A stretch of 44,793 bases of DNA, from positions 1 through 44,793 of the forward strand of contig CAYMOV010000015.1 in NCBI GenBank assembly GCA_964392085.1. The letters run 5' to 3'. The notes under the pieces are model-generated. The model was given only the letters and a program-made list of their open reading frames with translations, did not search any database and had not been told where the DNA came from. Each line of letters opens with the position of its first letter. Within the stretch, counting starts at the first letter, position 1. This stretch comes from CAYMOV01 sp964392085. GTDB lineage: Bacteria > Oederibacteriota > Muellerivitia > Muellerivitales > Muellerivitaceae. Made by a program: the position numbers and the translations under genes. This document shows, piece after piece, positions 15,832-24,568 of the stretch.

Positions 15832-16146
15832 ATGCCCGAACCGGATTTCCGTCCGGTCATGGACGATGCGGCGTTGCCGAACGACAGCGCCGAGGTGGTG
15901 GAGGCGGGGGAAAAGAAGATCGCCTTGGCGAGGTGCGGGGGAAAGGTCCACGCATTGGGGAACGCCTGCCCCCATACCGGCGGGCCGTTGGGGCGGGGGA
16001 CGGTGATGGACGGCAAGATCACCTGCCCGCTCCATCATTGGACCTTCGACCTGGAGACGGGGAAGTGTGTGGAAGGCGTGGCCTGGGAGAAGGTGAAGGT
16101 CTATCCCTGCCGGGTCCAGGACGGGATGATTGAAGTTGCGCTATAA
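15832..16146 (+). CDS. Rieske [2Fe-2S] ferredoxin-like protein
   Basis: The 104-residue soluble protein has both halves of a Rieske cluster site: ACPHTGGPLG (CxH) and CPLHHWTFDLETG (CxxH), spaced as in NirD-type or dioxygenase ferredoxins. There is no membrane anchor, so it is likely a cytoplasmic electron carrier or a small subunit. ATG 15832 directly follows the TAG of the ArsC-like gene, so the pair is translationally coupled and both are redox proteins. The partner reductase or oxygenase is not in the window. Confidence 0.88.
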   Translation: MPEPDFRPVMDDAALPNDSAEVVEAGEKKIALARCGGKVHALGNACPHTGGPLGRGTVMDGKITCPLHHWTFDLETGKCVEGVAWEKVKVYPCRVQDGMIEVAL

Positions 16147-16149
16147 AGA

Positions 16150-16188
16150 AAACCGGATCCTAAGGCACCCCTCACCGGACACCGGTTT
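16150..16188 (+). terminator. Possible weak terminator after the Rieske gene
   Basis: AAACCGG (16150-16156) pairs with CCGGTTT (16182-16188), with a second CCGG in the loop offering an alternative fold. It follows the Rieske stop by a few bases. The remainder of the 480-bp stretch to acpS holds only the small minus-strand gene below. Confidence 0.4.
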
Positions 16189-16275
16189 CTAGTTCAAAAC
16201 CTGGTTTCGCCCTCAATTAGGCAGTTGTCTATCATTTTTCTACTGCGCTCTCCTGCATGGGGAGGGGCTTATGTT

Positions 16276-16491
16276 TTAGAGTCGGGTGAGTTGAGTGATT
16301 TCAAGAACTCTTTGAAGTCGCTCGGTAAACGGGTCATAGCCGTAGACGATCTCCCGGTTTGTTTCGATGGCCGCCAGCCGCTGGTCGATGGTGGCCGCCA
16401 TCCAAAAGGTTTTTTCGTCCCCTTCTTCCCGGAGGGTGACCACCGACAGGTGCTTTCGGTCCAATGGATAGGGTTCGTTTGGGGGCGTCAT
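16276..16491 (-). CDS. Small conserved hypothetical protein (71 aa)
   Basis: The protein runs divergently from acpS. Its core YPLDRKHLSVVTLREEGDEK and AATIDQRLAAIETNREIVYG, then YDPFTERLQRVLEI, matches a small uncharacterised family that I recall from many bacteria, with the pattern W-x-T/A-x-x-x-R-L-x-A-x-E-x-x-R-x-x-x-Y-G-Y-D-P-x-T-x-R-L-Q-R-V-L. I chose ATG 16491 because residues upstream in the longer frame are compositionally odd. A TATAAT lies on the same strand at 16506-16501, only nine bases before this ATG, so the message might be leaderless. The function is unknown; context resembles orphan toxin-antitoxin-associated small proteins but no partner is present. Confidence 0.6.
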   Translation of the reverse strand: MTPPNEPYPLDRKHLSVVTLREEGDEKTFWMAATIDQRLAAIETNREIVYGYDPFTERLQRVLEITQLTRL

Positions 16492-16627
16492 GATGGAACC
16501 ATTATAACCCTTTGGTTTAGGGGACGGCGTATGGTGAAATGGAAAAGGTCGGCGGTTTCCCATAGAATCTGATGGCGTTTTTGGGATTGGGACAGTGTGT
16601 GTCAACTAGACAGGGCAGGAGCATAAC

Positions 16628-17014
16628 GTGATCGTCGGCATTGGCGTGGATCTCCTCGAAATCGACCGTGTACGGAAGGCCTACCAAAAGCACCCGAAAC
16701 GGTTCCTCGACCGCTGTTTCACCGAGTTCGAGCAAAAATACTGCCTGCGCAAGAAGGACCCGGCCGAGTCCCTCGCGGGCCGTTTCTGCGTGAAGGAAGC
16801 CGTCATCAAGGCCTTCAGCCATGGATTCGGAGGCCGGTGGAAGTGGCGCGACATCGAGGTGCTGCGCGAGCCCTCCGGAAAACCAGTCCTCAAGCTCCAC
16901 CGCCGCTTCGAGGAACTGAGGGTGGAGCGCGGCATCATCCGGATGCACGTGACCATCGCCCATTCCAAGGGGGACGCCTTCGCCCAGGTGATCCTGGAGA
17001 AGGACCCCGCGTGA
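16628..17014 (+). CDS. acpS: Holo-[acyl-carrier-protein] synthase
   Basis: AcpS transfers phosphopantetheine from CoA to apo-ACP for fatty acid synthesis. The 128-residue protein has both signatures: IGVDLLEIDRVRKA near the N-terminus (Asp and Glu for Mg2+) and AGRFCVKEAVIKAF near residue 52, followed by the WKWRDIEVLREPSGKPVL strand. The start is GTG 16628 with AGGAG upstream. It overlaps the next gene by 4 nt (GTGA), forming an operon that also holds nnr. acpS next to the NAD(P)HX repair gene is a common bacterial arrangement. Confidence 0.95.
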   Translation: MIVGIGVDLLEIDRVRKAYQKHPKRFLDRCFTEFEQKYCLRKKDPAESLAGRFCVKEAVIKAFSHGFGGRWKWRDIEVLREPSGKPVLKLHRRFEELRVERGIIRMHVTIAHSKGDAFAQVILEKDPA

Positions 17015-18555
17015 ACCGCCTCAAGGCCCGAAAAGGCCCGGGCGCCTCCCCGAAAACACAAGGCGTGAAACGAAGGGTTTGGACCGATTCGGAGAACCTG
17101 GCGGTCCTGCTGGTCACGGGATCCCTCACCCGGCTCCTGATCCTCAATTGGTTCCATGCCGAGATCACCGACGGGGTCTGGTGCCTCACCTATTTCCAGA
17201 ACCATAACTACGAGATTCCCCGGCTCACGATCTACCCGCTTTACCCCGCCCTCTTGCGGGTCTTCACGGCCTTGGGGCTGGCGGGCGAAACGTCGGGCCG
17301 GTTCCTTTCGGCCACTTTCGGCGTCTTGACGGTCTGGCCCCTCTACCGCTTGGCGCGCCGTTGGTCCTCCCCTGAGACGGCCTTCCTGGCCGGTTTGGCG
17401 TACCTGTTGTCCCCCCTGGCTTGGATGTGGTCGCTCCGTACCCTGCCGGACACGATGTTCCTCTTTCTCTTTTGGATGGCCCTGGAGCGGTTAGCGGCCG
17501 TGGCGTTGGATCCGGATGGGGATTCGTCCCTTTGGAGGACGGCTGGTTTGGCCTTCCTGGCGGCCGGCACCCGACCGGAGGGACTTTTGTTGGCCCTTTG
17601 GGTCCTATTATTCCTGTCGCGACGAACCGGTGGGTGGAAATGGGCCGCCGCCTTGACCGCCGCCCTGGTGGGCGCGGCCTTCTGGGCCCCGGTCCGATTC
17701 ATCCTGATCCACGTCCTCGATGCTTTCCGGGAGGGCTCGGTGGGGTTGGACGATCCTTTTTCCCATCTCCTCTCGAGCCTTTGGGTTTACGTCACCCAAC
17801 CCGCTTGGGTCTTTTCCCCGCTCCTCACCTTGCTCGCGATCGGCGGGTTATTGGAGGTCATTTCGCGTTCCGATGGGGCGGGACGGGTTTGGCGCCGATG
17901 GATTATCCCGATCCTCGCCTTACTCCTGGCGCTCAAGATGATCCCCACCAACTACCAGGACCGCCACCTGCTTCCGTTCCTTCCGGGGGTCTGCATCCTG
18001 GCGGCCCTGAAGTTCGAGACCTGGACCCAAACCTGGGAAAACCATCACGGAGCCTGGGGCGGTATGTGGAGGCGCAACACTTTGGCGAGCCTGGTCCTGA
18101 TGTACCTCATGGTGTTTTCCGTGGCGGTCTTGGTCGTCCAGCGGGACGCCTTTGGGGACTTGAAGCGGAACGCCGAATACCTCCGATTGATGCCGGCCGA
18201 AGCCGTGATCTACACGGACGAGCAGTTCAAGACGGAATATTGGTCCGGGCACAATGTCCGGATCTGGAATCCCGGGGGGGAACGCCTCCATCAAGGGGAC
18301 CTCCTGGTGTTCCACACCCTCTACACGCCCCGGCTGAACCGCTTGGAGGAAGCCCTCTTCCGGAACCACCGGTTGGAAATCATCCGGAGGGACCAGTCCA
18401 GCCTGCTTCCGCTTTTGACGGACCTCATGATGGATCCCCAACTCCAGAACCGGGCCGAAGCGGCTTCGCGGCGCGCCGACGCCCAGTATTTCGAGACCGT
18501 GACCTACCGGGCGCTCCAAGACGACCCCGCTCCCGGAAACGGGAGGAAGCGTTGA
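17011..18555 (+). CDS. GT-C-type membrane glycosyltransferase
   Basis: The product has 514 residues and about ten to eleven membrane helices with a C-terminal soluble tail (from about residue 390). The first extracytoplasmic loop has the acidic AEITDGVW region, and YPLYPALLRVF and FLAGLAYLLSPLAWMWSLRT-type helices fit the GT39/ArnT-like fold. Such enzymes transfer sugars from polyprenyl-phosphate donors to lipids or proteins on the outer side of the inner membrane. The exact acceptor is unknown. GTG 17011 overlaps the acpS stop (GTGA), and the 3' end overlaps nnr (TTGA). A longer frame reaches into acpS but is not used. Confidence 0.75.
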   Translation: MNRLKARKGPGASPKTQGVKRRVWTDSENLAVLLVTGSLTRLLILNWFHAEITDGVWCLTYFQNHNYEIPRLTIYPLYPALLRVFTALGLAGETSGRFLSATFGVLTVWPLYRLARRWSSPETAFLAGLAYLLSPLAWMWSLRTLPDTMFLFLFWMALERLAAVALDPDGDSSLWRTAGLAFLAAGTRPEGLLLALWVLLFLSRRTGGWKWAAALTAALVGAAFWAPVRFILIHVLDAFREGSVGLDDPFSHLLSSLWVYVTQPAWVFSPLLTLLAIGGLLEVISRSDGAGRVWRRWIIPILALLLALKMIPTNYQDRHLLPFLPGVCILAALKFETWTQTWENHHGAWGGMWRRNTLASLVLMYLMVFSVAVLVVQRDAFGDLKRNAEYLRLMPAEAVIYTDEQFKTEYWSGHNVRIWNPGGERLHQGDLLVFHTLYTPRLNRLEEALFRNHRLEIIRRDQSSLLPLLTDLMMDPQLQNRAEAASRRADAQYFETVTYRALQDDPAPGNGRKR

Positions 18556-20114
18556 AGATCGCCCTGGCGGAGGACATGAGGCGCATGGACCGGCTGGCCG
18601 TGGAGAAACACGGCCTCACCGTGGAACACCTGATGGAGTCCGCCGCGGCGGCCGTCGTGGAGGCCCTCGACGAATTCCCGGGAACTTGGGCGAAACGGAC
18701 GGTGGGTCTCGTCTGCGGAAAGGGCAACAACGGCGGCGACGGGTTGGCGGCCGCCAGGCTCCTCCGCAAAAAGAAAGCCTCGGTCGTGGTCCTGCTCCGC
18801 GCCGATCCGGGCGAATTGGAGGGCGAGACCGCCAAACAGTACGCCAAGGCCAAGGCGGCCAAGGTGCCGGTCATTCCCCTCCGGGACGAGGGATCGCTCA
18901 AACAGGTTCCGGGAGTCCTGGGGGAATGCGACCTGGTGGTGGACGCCTTGTTCGGCACGGGCCTCTCCCGGGCGGTGACGGGAATGGACCGCGACCTCAT
19001 CCGGTTGATGAACGCCTCCGGAAAGCCGATCGTGGCGGTGGACATCCCCTCGGGCCTCGATGCGGATACCGGGGAGGCGCGGGGGGAGGCGGTGAAGGCC
19101 CGAAAGACGGTGACCTTCGGCCTCCCGAAGGCCGGGTTTTTCACCGCGGCGGGAAGGCCCTATGTCGGGTCTTGGAGCGTGGCGGAGATCGGCTTCCCCC
19201 AGGAGCTTCTTGAAGACCCGGCGATCAAGATGGAACTCCTCGACGCGGAAACCGTCCGGCGTTGCCTCCCCAAGTTCGACGGCCAGACCCATAAGGGGAC
19301 CCGGGGAAGGGTGGTCCTGGTGGCGGGGGCGACCGGGTTGACGGGCGCCGCGACTCTGTCGGCCTTGGGCGCGCAACGGGTCGGGGCCGGACTGGTGACG
19401 GTGGCCTGCGCGGAGAGCCTGAACGCCATCCTCGAGGTCAAACTGACCGAGCCCATGACGGCGCCGGTGCCGGAAGTGCCGGGCGGCTTCCTATCCTCCA
19501 AGGCCCTGGGCCGGATCCTGTCCCTGGCCGCCAAGGTGAACGCCGTGGTCCTGGGACCCGGCGTGGGACGGCACCATGAGACCGGAACCTTGATGAAGGA
19601 ATTGGTCCTCAAATTGACCGCCCCTATGGTGGTGGACGCCGACGCCCTCAACCTGTTGGGGGGCCAAACCGACGTCTTCCGCGCGGCCCGGGCCCCCGTG
19701 ATCGTGACACCACACCCCGGGGAAGCCGCCGGGTTGCTGAAAACCACCATTCCGGACGTGGAATCACGTCGCCTCGCCGTTGCGAAGCAAATTGCCCGGG
19801 AATATAATGTGACGGCCATCTTGAAGGGCCCTTGGACGGTCGTGGCGTCCCCTTCCGGGGAAGTGCGGATCAACCCGACGGGGAACCGGGCCTTGGGCAC
19901 CGCCGGGACTGGCGACGTCCTGTCCGGCATCCTGGGGGGGTTGTTGGCCCAGCGGTTGTCGCCCTTTGACGCGGCGGCGGTCGGGGTCTATGTCCATGGA
20001 CTCGCGGGTGAGCGGGCCTCCAAGAAATTGGGCCTGGACGGGGTCCTGGCGGGCGACCTGCTCCCGGAGATCCCCCGGGTCTTGCGGCGGTTGCGGAATG
20101 AAGGTCAGGCCTAA
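18552..20114 (+). CDS. nnr: Bifunctional NAD(P)HX epimerase/dehydratase
   Basis: This enzyme repairs hydrated NADH and NADPH. The 520-residue fusion has an N-terminal epimerase (CGKGNNGGDGLAAARLL near residue 57, VVDALFGTGLSR near 130, VDIPSGLDADTG near 163) and a C-terminal ADP/ATP-dependent dehydratase (HKGTRGRVVLVAGATGLTGA near 245, VVDADALNLLGG near 360, VIVTPHPGEAAGLL near 383, GTAGTGDVLSGILGGLLAQ near 453). The start is TTG 18552, overlapping the GT-C stop by 4 nt, with GGGAGGAAG upstream. All expected motifs are intact. Confidence 0.94.
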   Translation: MKIALAEDMRRMDRLAVEKHGLTVEHLMESAAAAVVEALDEFPGTWAKRTVGLVCGKGNNGGDGLAAARLLRKKKASVVVLLRADPGELEGETAKQYAKAKAAKVPVIPLRDEGSLKQVPGVLGECDLVVDALFGTGLSRAVTGMDRDLIRLMNASGKPIVAVDIPSGLDADTGEARGEAVKARKTVTFGLPKAGFFTAAGRPYVGSWSVAEIGFPQELLEDPAIKMELLDAETVRRCLPKFDGQTHKGTRGRVVLVAGATGLTGAATLSALGAQRVGAGLVTVACAESLNAILEVKLTEPMTAPVPEVPGGFLSSKALGRILSLAAKVNAVVLGPGVGRHHETGTLMKELVLKLTAPMVVDADALNLLGGQTDVFRAARAPVIVTPHPGEAAGLLKTTIPDVESRRLAVAKQIAREYNVTAILKGPWTVVASPSGEVRINPTGNRALGTAGTGDVLSGILGGLLAQRLSPFDAAAVGVYVHGLAGERASKKLGLDGVLAGDLLPEIPRVLRRLRNEGQA

Positions 20115-20197
20115 ATCGCTTTTCAACCGACGTCCTCCGGGGGATTTCCCCGGACGCCTTGTGATCGGTCGAGACCCGAAATCCGGACGGAGACCCC

Positions 20198-20872
20198 ATG
20201 GGCACCGAAGCCGATCTTCATAACAAGTGGGAAGCGTTCTTGAACCTGGCCAAGGTCCGGGAGCTTCGGTTTTATAACCACATCAAGCTGGGCCGCCCCA
20301 AGGAAATGACCAAGTACAACCTGGTGGTTTTCGCGAAAAACGCCGAAGACCTCAAGGAAATGGAAATAGGCCTCAAGGTCTACCACGATAAGCTTGAGGA
20401 GTTCACCTCGACCATTTTCGGGTCCTCGAAGGGCATTAAGACCGAACTGGCCACCGAGGAGGATTGGAACGCCTCGGGGCCCAAAGAGGCTGCGGCGACC
20501 CCTGAAATGCTTTCCATCGCCTCGGGGATCCCGCTCAGCGGCGACCAAAACGAGCTCCTCAAGATGCTGGAGACCACGATCCGGCAAAAGGTCGAAACCG
20601 AACTTCGGGAAGCCTTGAGGCAGGAACAATCGGACCCGGCCAAGATGACCCAGATCGTCCAACAAGCCCGGGAAGAGCTGCAGGAAGAGGAACAGAACCG
20701 CCGGTTGGCCGTGAGGTTGACGATGATCTCCGACGGCGACCAGGCGCTTTCGGCGTTGGTGATGGCCTGGCAACAGGCCAAGCAGTCCGGCGACGGGGGC
20801 CAGCCCTGGTCCGAGGTCAAGCAGAGGCTCTTGGAGATGTTCGATACGACGATCCAGTTGATCCAATCGTAG
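20198..20872 (+). CDS. Uncharacterised soluble protein, 224 aa
   Basis: No family was recognised. The N-terminal 90 residues are mixed alpha/beta with a basic cluster (IKLGRPKEMTKYNLVVF) and may form a small domain. From about residue 95 a linker rich in Ala, Glu and Pro leads into a charged, glutamine-rich helical region (about 130-180) with coiled-coil character and a final amphipathic helix. There is no signal peptide or membrane segment. ATG 20198 has ACGGAG five bases upstream. It lies 83 bp after nnr and 114 bp before another uncharacterised gene. Confidence 0.75.
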   Translation: MGTEADLHNKWEAFLNLAKVRELRFYNHIKLGRPKEMTKYNLVVFAKNAEDLKEMEIGLKVYHDKLEEFTSTIFGSSKGIKTELATEEDWNASGPKEAAATPEMLSIASGIPLSGDQNELLKMLETTIRQKVETELREALRQEQSDPAKMTQIVQQAREELQEEEQNRRLAVRLTMISDGDQALSALVMAWQQAKQSGDGGQPWSEVKQRLLEMFDTTIQLIQS

Positions 20873-20986
20873 GTTCCCGGGGGTCCGGGATGGTTGGGAC
20901 GGGAAACGGCTTCGGGTTTCGGCCCGGGACGTTGATGGGACGACCCTGAATCCGGGGCGTCATCCTTTTTGGAATGAGGGTGTGAC

Positions 20987-21586
20987 ATGGGCATCGAAGT
21001 GACCCAGACCGCGTGGGCTTACCTGACGATTGCGGCCCTGACGTGGTTCGTGACGTTCGTGATCCTGGTGGCCGGGACTTTCCTCAAGCACAAGATCCTG
21101 TCCTGGGACCAGAACTGGCGGGAAGCCGCCGAGTCCGGCGGCCGGCCCCTCAAGGAACAGGCCAAGGACTTCGAGGAATCCTTCACCCGAATCCGCGACA
21201 CTTCGCGCATCCTGGGCGGCATCCTGGTGGTGCTCCTGGTGATCATGGGATTCCTGCTGGTCTTCACCGTGACCCCCAAGCCCGCCTTCCAGATGGCCAC
21301 GACCGCCAACGCCCTTTGGCTCCTGGCCCTGGTGGCCCTGGCGGTGGTGTTGCCGGCTTATGTGTGCTTCTCGGTGGGGCGCAACCTCTCGGAGACGATG
21401 TTCCTGAAGGCCAATGTGTTCCTCCACGCCGATGAGGCCCAGGACATCCGCGAAAAGGTGGCCCGCATCCGAGCCATGGAAGCCGCCAAGAAGTACCACG
21501 CGGCGAAAACCGCGGCCGCAGCGGCACCCGCCGCCAAGACGGTTCCGGCCGCTGCGGCGGCGCCCGCCCCGGCCGGCAAGAAGTAG
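20987..21586 (+). CDS. Uncharacterised three-helix membrane protein with Ala/Pro tail
   Basis: The 199-residue protein has membrane helices at about residues 10-32, 75-95 and 105-125, a cytoplasmic-type charged loop between helices 1 and 2 (LSWDQNWREAAESGGRPLKE), and a helical segment (DEAQDIREKVARIRAMEAA). It ends in a low-complexity Ala/Pro/Lys tail of about 40 residues. No domain was recognised; the tail may be disordered. ATG 20987 has GAGGGTG upstream. It may form a pair with the preceding unknown gene. Confidence 0.75.
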   Translation: MGIEVTQTAWAYLTIAALTWFVTFVILVAGTFLKHKILSWDQNWREAAESGGRPLKEQAKDFEESFTRIRDTSRILGGILVVLLVIMGFLLVFTVTPKPAFQMATTANALWLLALVALAVVLPAYVCFSVGRNLSETMFLKANVFLHADEAQDIREKVARIRAMEAAKKYHAAKTAAAAAPAAKTVPAAAAAPAPAGKK

Positions 21587-21723
21587 TTTCGTCCAAGAGA
21601 TCACCCGGTTCACCGGGATTGAGTCGAGTTCCCCTGGCGGGGGATCCTCCGGTCGTCCGACACGAGGGTCCTTCGCCGTTTTTTTAACGAGACCCGGTTA
21701 AGGTTCCCCTGAAAGGCCAGTCC

Positions 21724-22080
21724 ATGAGATCCAGGCATCTCGCCCTCTTGTCCCTCCTCCTGCTGGTCGGCTGCGGGGGAGGGCCCATCCTTGATGAGAC
21801 CATGACGATGGATGTCCAACCCCAACCCTTGGTCCGTGGGCTTCGGGCTGTTGTGACGGTCGACGCCCCCCTGGACGCGGTGGAGGTCATCGGACGGGTC
21901 AAGGTGATGGGTTCCCCTGAAGCGATCTTCCGGAAGGACGAGGCCCACAAACGGTGGTATTTCTCCGGGATGATCCCCTTCTCGCCCTGGGTGACCCCCG
22001 GGACCTACCGGCTTCGCGTGACGGTGAAATTGCCCGAGGGGAGAAGCCGTTACGTGGAAACCCAAGTGGGCTTGAAATGA
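21724..22080 (+). CDS. Small lipoprotein
   Basis: The N-terminus MRSRHLALLSLLLLVGCGGG is a lipoprotein signal with lipobox LLVG-C (Cys17). The mature part of about 100 residues has beta-rich sequence with WYFSGMIPFSPWVTPGTYRL and VTVKLPEGRSRYVETQVGL, which resembles an immunoglobulin-like or FixH-like sandwich. No specific family was identified. ATG 21724 has GAAAGG upstream. Its TGA overlaps the GT2 start (ATGA), so the two are translationally coupled. Confidence 0.8.
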   Translation: MRSRHLALLSLLLLVGCGGGPILDETMTMDVQPQPLVRGLRAVVTVDAPLDAVEVIGRVKVMGSPEAIFRKDEAHKRWYFSGMIPFSPWVTPGTYRLRVTVKLPEGRSRYVETQVGLK

Positions 22081-22943
22081 CGCCTCCACGAGCCCTGTTG
22101 TCCCTCGTGATCCCGGCTTACAACGAAGAAGGCGCAGTGGCCGACATCGTGCGTCGGGCCCAAAAGGCCCTCCGGGGAGCCAAGATCGCCCATGAGATCT
22201 TGGTGGTGGATGACGGAAGTTCGGACGGGACCGCGCGGGCGGCCCGCGCCGCCGGCGCGAGGGTCCTCTCCCAAGGGGAGAACAGGGGCTATGGGGCCTC
22301 CCTGAAGGCCGGTTACCGGGCCGCCCAAGGGAACCTGCTGGCCATGGTGGACGCCGACGGGAGCTACCTTCCGGAGGACCTCCCGAAGCTCGTGAGGGCC
22401 ATGGGGGAGGCCGATATGGTGGTGGGGGCCCGGACCCGAGCCGACGCCGCGATCCCGGCCCTGAGGAAACCCGCCAAGTGGCTCCTGAAGCGCTGGGCCG
22501 AGTACCTTTCCGAGCGGACGATCCCGGACCTCAACTCAGGCCTCCGGGTGTTCCGTCGCGACGCTTATGAGCGGTTCCAGGGCCTGATGCCCAACCGGTT
22601 CTCCTTCACCACCACTTTGACCCTGTCCCTGGAATGCCACGGCTTCGTGGTGAAATACCTGCCCGTGGATTACCGGCCGAGGGTCGGCGATTCCAAGATC
22701 CGGCCCATCCGGGATACGGCCAATTTCTTCTCGTTGGTCCTCCGGACCGTGATGTACTTCAAGCCCCTGAAATTCTTCATCCCGCTGGGCGGCCTCCTGT
22801 TCCTCGTCGGGGTGGGAATCGGAATCGAAAAACTTGTGGTGGAACACGGCATCTCGGACGCCACCACCCTGATGACCGTCGCGGGCCTCCAGGTCGCCGC
22901 CTTGGGGCTGTTGGCCGACCTGATGGTGAAACGGAACCGCTAA
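22077..22943 (+). CDS. GT2 glycosyltransferase, polyprenyl-phosphate sugar synthase type
   Basis: The 288-residue protein has a GT-A domain: SLVIPAYNEEGAVADIV, EILVVDDGSSDGTARAA near residue 40, NRGYGASLKAGYRAAQGNLL near 70, and MVDADGSYLPEDL near 90, which gives the DxD metal site. NSGLRVFRRDAYERF near 155 is the acceptor-side motif. Two C-terminal helices (about 230-250 and 258-278) anchor it in the membrane. This matches DPM1/ArnC-like enzymes that load a sugar on polyprenyl phosphate, the donor type used by GT-C enzymes such as 17011-18555. The start at ATG 22077 overlaps the lipoprotein stop. Confidence 0.88.
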   Translation: MTPPRALLSLVIPAYNEEGAVADIVRRAQKALRGAKIAHEILVVDDGSSDGTARAARAAGARVLSQGENRGYGASLKAGYRAAQGNLLAMVDADGSYLPEDLPKLVRAMGEADMVVGARTRADAAIPALRKPAKWLLKRWAEYLSERTIPDLNSGLRVFRRDAYERFQGLMPNRFSFTTTLTLSLECHGFVVKYLPVDYRPRVGDSKIRPIRDTANFFSLVLRTVMYFKPLKFFIPLGGLLFLVGVGIGIEKLVVEHGISDATTLMTVAGLQVAALGLLADLMVKRNR

Positions 22944-23083
22944 GGGTCTTTGGGCCGACCTTCGAAGCGCTTTTCATTGGGCCCGCGGAAGGGGCCCCGG
23001 ACCCAGGCCCCCTGGCATCCCCCGGGACGCTTGATCCATAATGAAGGCGTTCCCCCAACCGACCGCGCGACCCCGAGGCACCG

Positions 23084-24499
23084 ATGAAAGTCCTGCTGAT
23101 CAACCCCCCCAGCGAGCACATGATCACCACCAACATTCCCGCGGTGGTGGACGAGGAGCGAGGCTACAACCCGCCCCTAGGCCTCTTGTACGTGGCGGGT
23201 TACGCCGAAGCCAAGACGAGCCACCAGATCCGGGTCTTGGATTGCCAGGTGGAGGAGTTGGGCCACGCGGGTTTGGAGGCGCGCATCCGCGCTGAGGACC
23301 CCGACGTGGTGGGAATCCAGGCCCTCACCTTCACGATCATCGACGCGCGGATGGTCGCCGACGCGGTAAAGCGGGCGAAGCCCTCCTGCCGGGTGGTGAT
23401 GGGGGGACCCCATGTGCACATCTACGCCCGGGAAACCCTGCGGATCCCCTCGGTCGATTTCGCGGTCAAAGGCGAGGGGGAAGTGGGGTTCGCCCAGCTC
23501 CTCTCCGCCCTGGAAGGGCTCCTGCCTTTCAACCAGGTGGCGGGGTTATGCTGGCGGGACGAAGCCACGGGCAAGATCCTGGACAACCCCCCGGCCCCCC
23601 CCATCGAGAACCTGGACGCCCTGCCCTTCCCGGCCCGGCACCTGACCCCGGTGGACAAGTACTATTCCATCCTGGCCAAGCGCAACCCCATCACCACCAT
23701 GTTCACCAGCCGGGGTTGCCCCTACCGTTGCCTGTTCTGCGACCGGCCCACCATGGGCCGCCGCTTCCGGAGCCATTCGGCCCTCACGGTGGTGAACGAA
23801 ATGGAAACCTGCCTGAAGCTGGGCATCCACGAGTTCTTCCTCTACGACGACACCTTCAACGTGAACCGCAAGCGGGTTTTCGAGATCTGCGATGAGATCA
23901 AGAAACGGAAACTCGACCTGTCCTTCGACATCCGGGCCCGGGCGGACCGAATGGACGAGGAAATGCTCATCGCCCTCAAGAGCGCGGGCTGCGACCGAAT
24001 CCATTACGGCGTGGAATCGGCGGATGAGGCCATCCTCGCCACGCTCCTCAAGGACCTGGACCTGAACCAGGTCCGGAAGATCTTCAAGCTGACGCGGGCC
24101 CACGGCATGAAGACCCTGGCCTATTTCATGATCGGCAACCCGGGGGAGGACCGCCCCACGGCGCTCAAGACCATCGAGTTCGCCAAGGAACTGGACCCCG
24201 ACTTCGTGCACTTCTCGGTGTTGACGCCTTTCCCGGCCACCGCCATCTATTACAAGGCCCTGGAGGAGGGGCGGTACGAGAAGGATTATTGGGCCGAGTT
24301 CGCCGCGGACCCCCGGCCCGACTTCATCCCCAGGCTTTGGGAGGAGTACATGACCCGGGACGAGTTGGTGGACCTGCTGAAGTACGCCTACAAGTCCTTC
24401 TATCTTCGCCCGAAGGTCTTGATGAAGAACGCCTCGGTCCATTCCCCGCTGGACCTCTTCCGGAAGGCCCGCGCGGGCCTCAAGATGCTCCGGGTCTGA
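23084..24499 (+). CDS. B12-binding radical SAM protein
   Basis: The 471-residue protein has an N-terminal cobalamin-binding domain (KVLLINPPSEHMITTN, PPLGLLYVAGYAE, DVVGIQALTFT, VVMGGPH) over residues 1-140. A radical SAM core follows with FTSRGCPYRCLFCDRP near residue 207, the CxxxCxxC site for a 4Fe-4S cluster. The core continues with FFLYDDTFNVNRKR, DIRARADRMDEEM and IHYGVESADEAIL. It belongs to the class B radical SAM group that includes methyltransferases and BchE/HpnJ-like enzymes; the substrate is unknown. ATG 23084 has CGAGG upstream. Position between GT2 and a flippase-like gene hints at an envelope lipid substrate, as inference. Confidence 0.9.
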   Translation: MKVLLINPPSEHMITTNIPAVVDEERGYNPPLGLLYVAGYAEAKTSHQIRVLDCQVEELGHAGLEARIRAEDPDVVGIQALTFTIIDARMVADAVKRAKPSCRVVMGGPHVHIYARETLRIPSVDFAVKGEGEVGFAQLLSALEGLLPFNQVAGLCWRDEATGKILDNPPAPPIENLDALPFPARHLTPVDKYYSILAKRNPITTMFTSRGCPYRCLFCDRPTMGRRFRSHSALTVVNEMETCLKLGIHEFFLYDDTFNVNRKRVFEICDEIKKRKLDLSFDIRARADRMDEEMLIALKSAGCDRIHYGVESADEAILATLLKDLDLNQVRKIFKLTRAHGMKTLAYFMIGNPGEDRPTALKTIEFAKELDPDFVHFSVLTPFPATAIYYKALEEGRYEKDYWAEFAADPRPDFIPRLWEEYMTRDELVDLLKYAYKSFYLRPKVLMKNASVHSPLDLFRKARAGLKMLRV

Positions 24500-24568
24500 C
24501 ATCCTGGGCGCGTGGTTTGGGTATATAATCCATCCGCCGCCTCCACCACGCCCAGGAGTTTTCTCCGT

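Noticed and set aside
16837..17010. Upstream extension of the GT-C glycosyltransferase into acpS
   Set aside because: The extension overlaps conserved acpS coding sequence and is Arg/Pro-rich. GTG 17011 gives the usual 4-nt overlap.
17421..18551. Upstream extension of the nnr frame through the GT-C gene
   Set aside because: The first 377 codons are Pro/Gly/Arg-rich without similarity, while the other frame encodes membrane helices. TTG 18552 starts the epimerase domain exactly.
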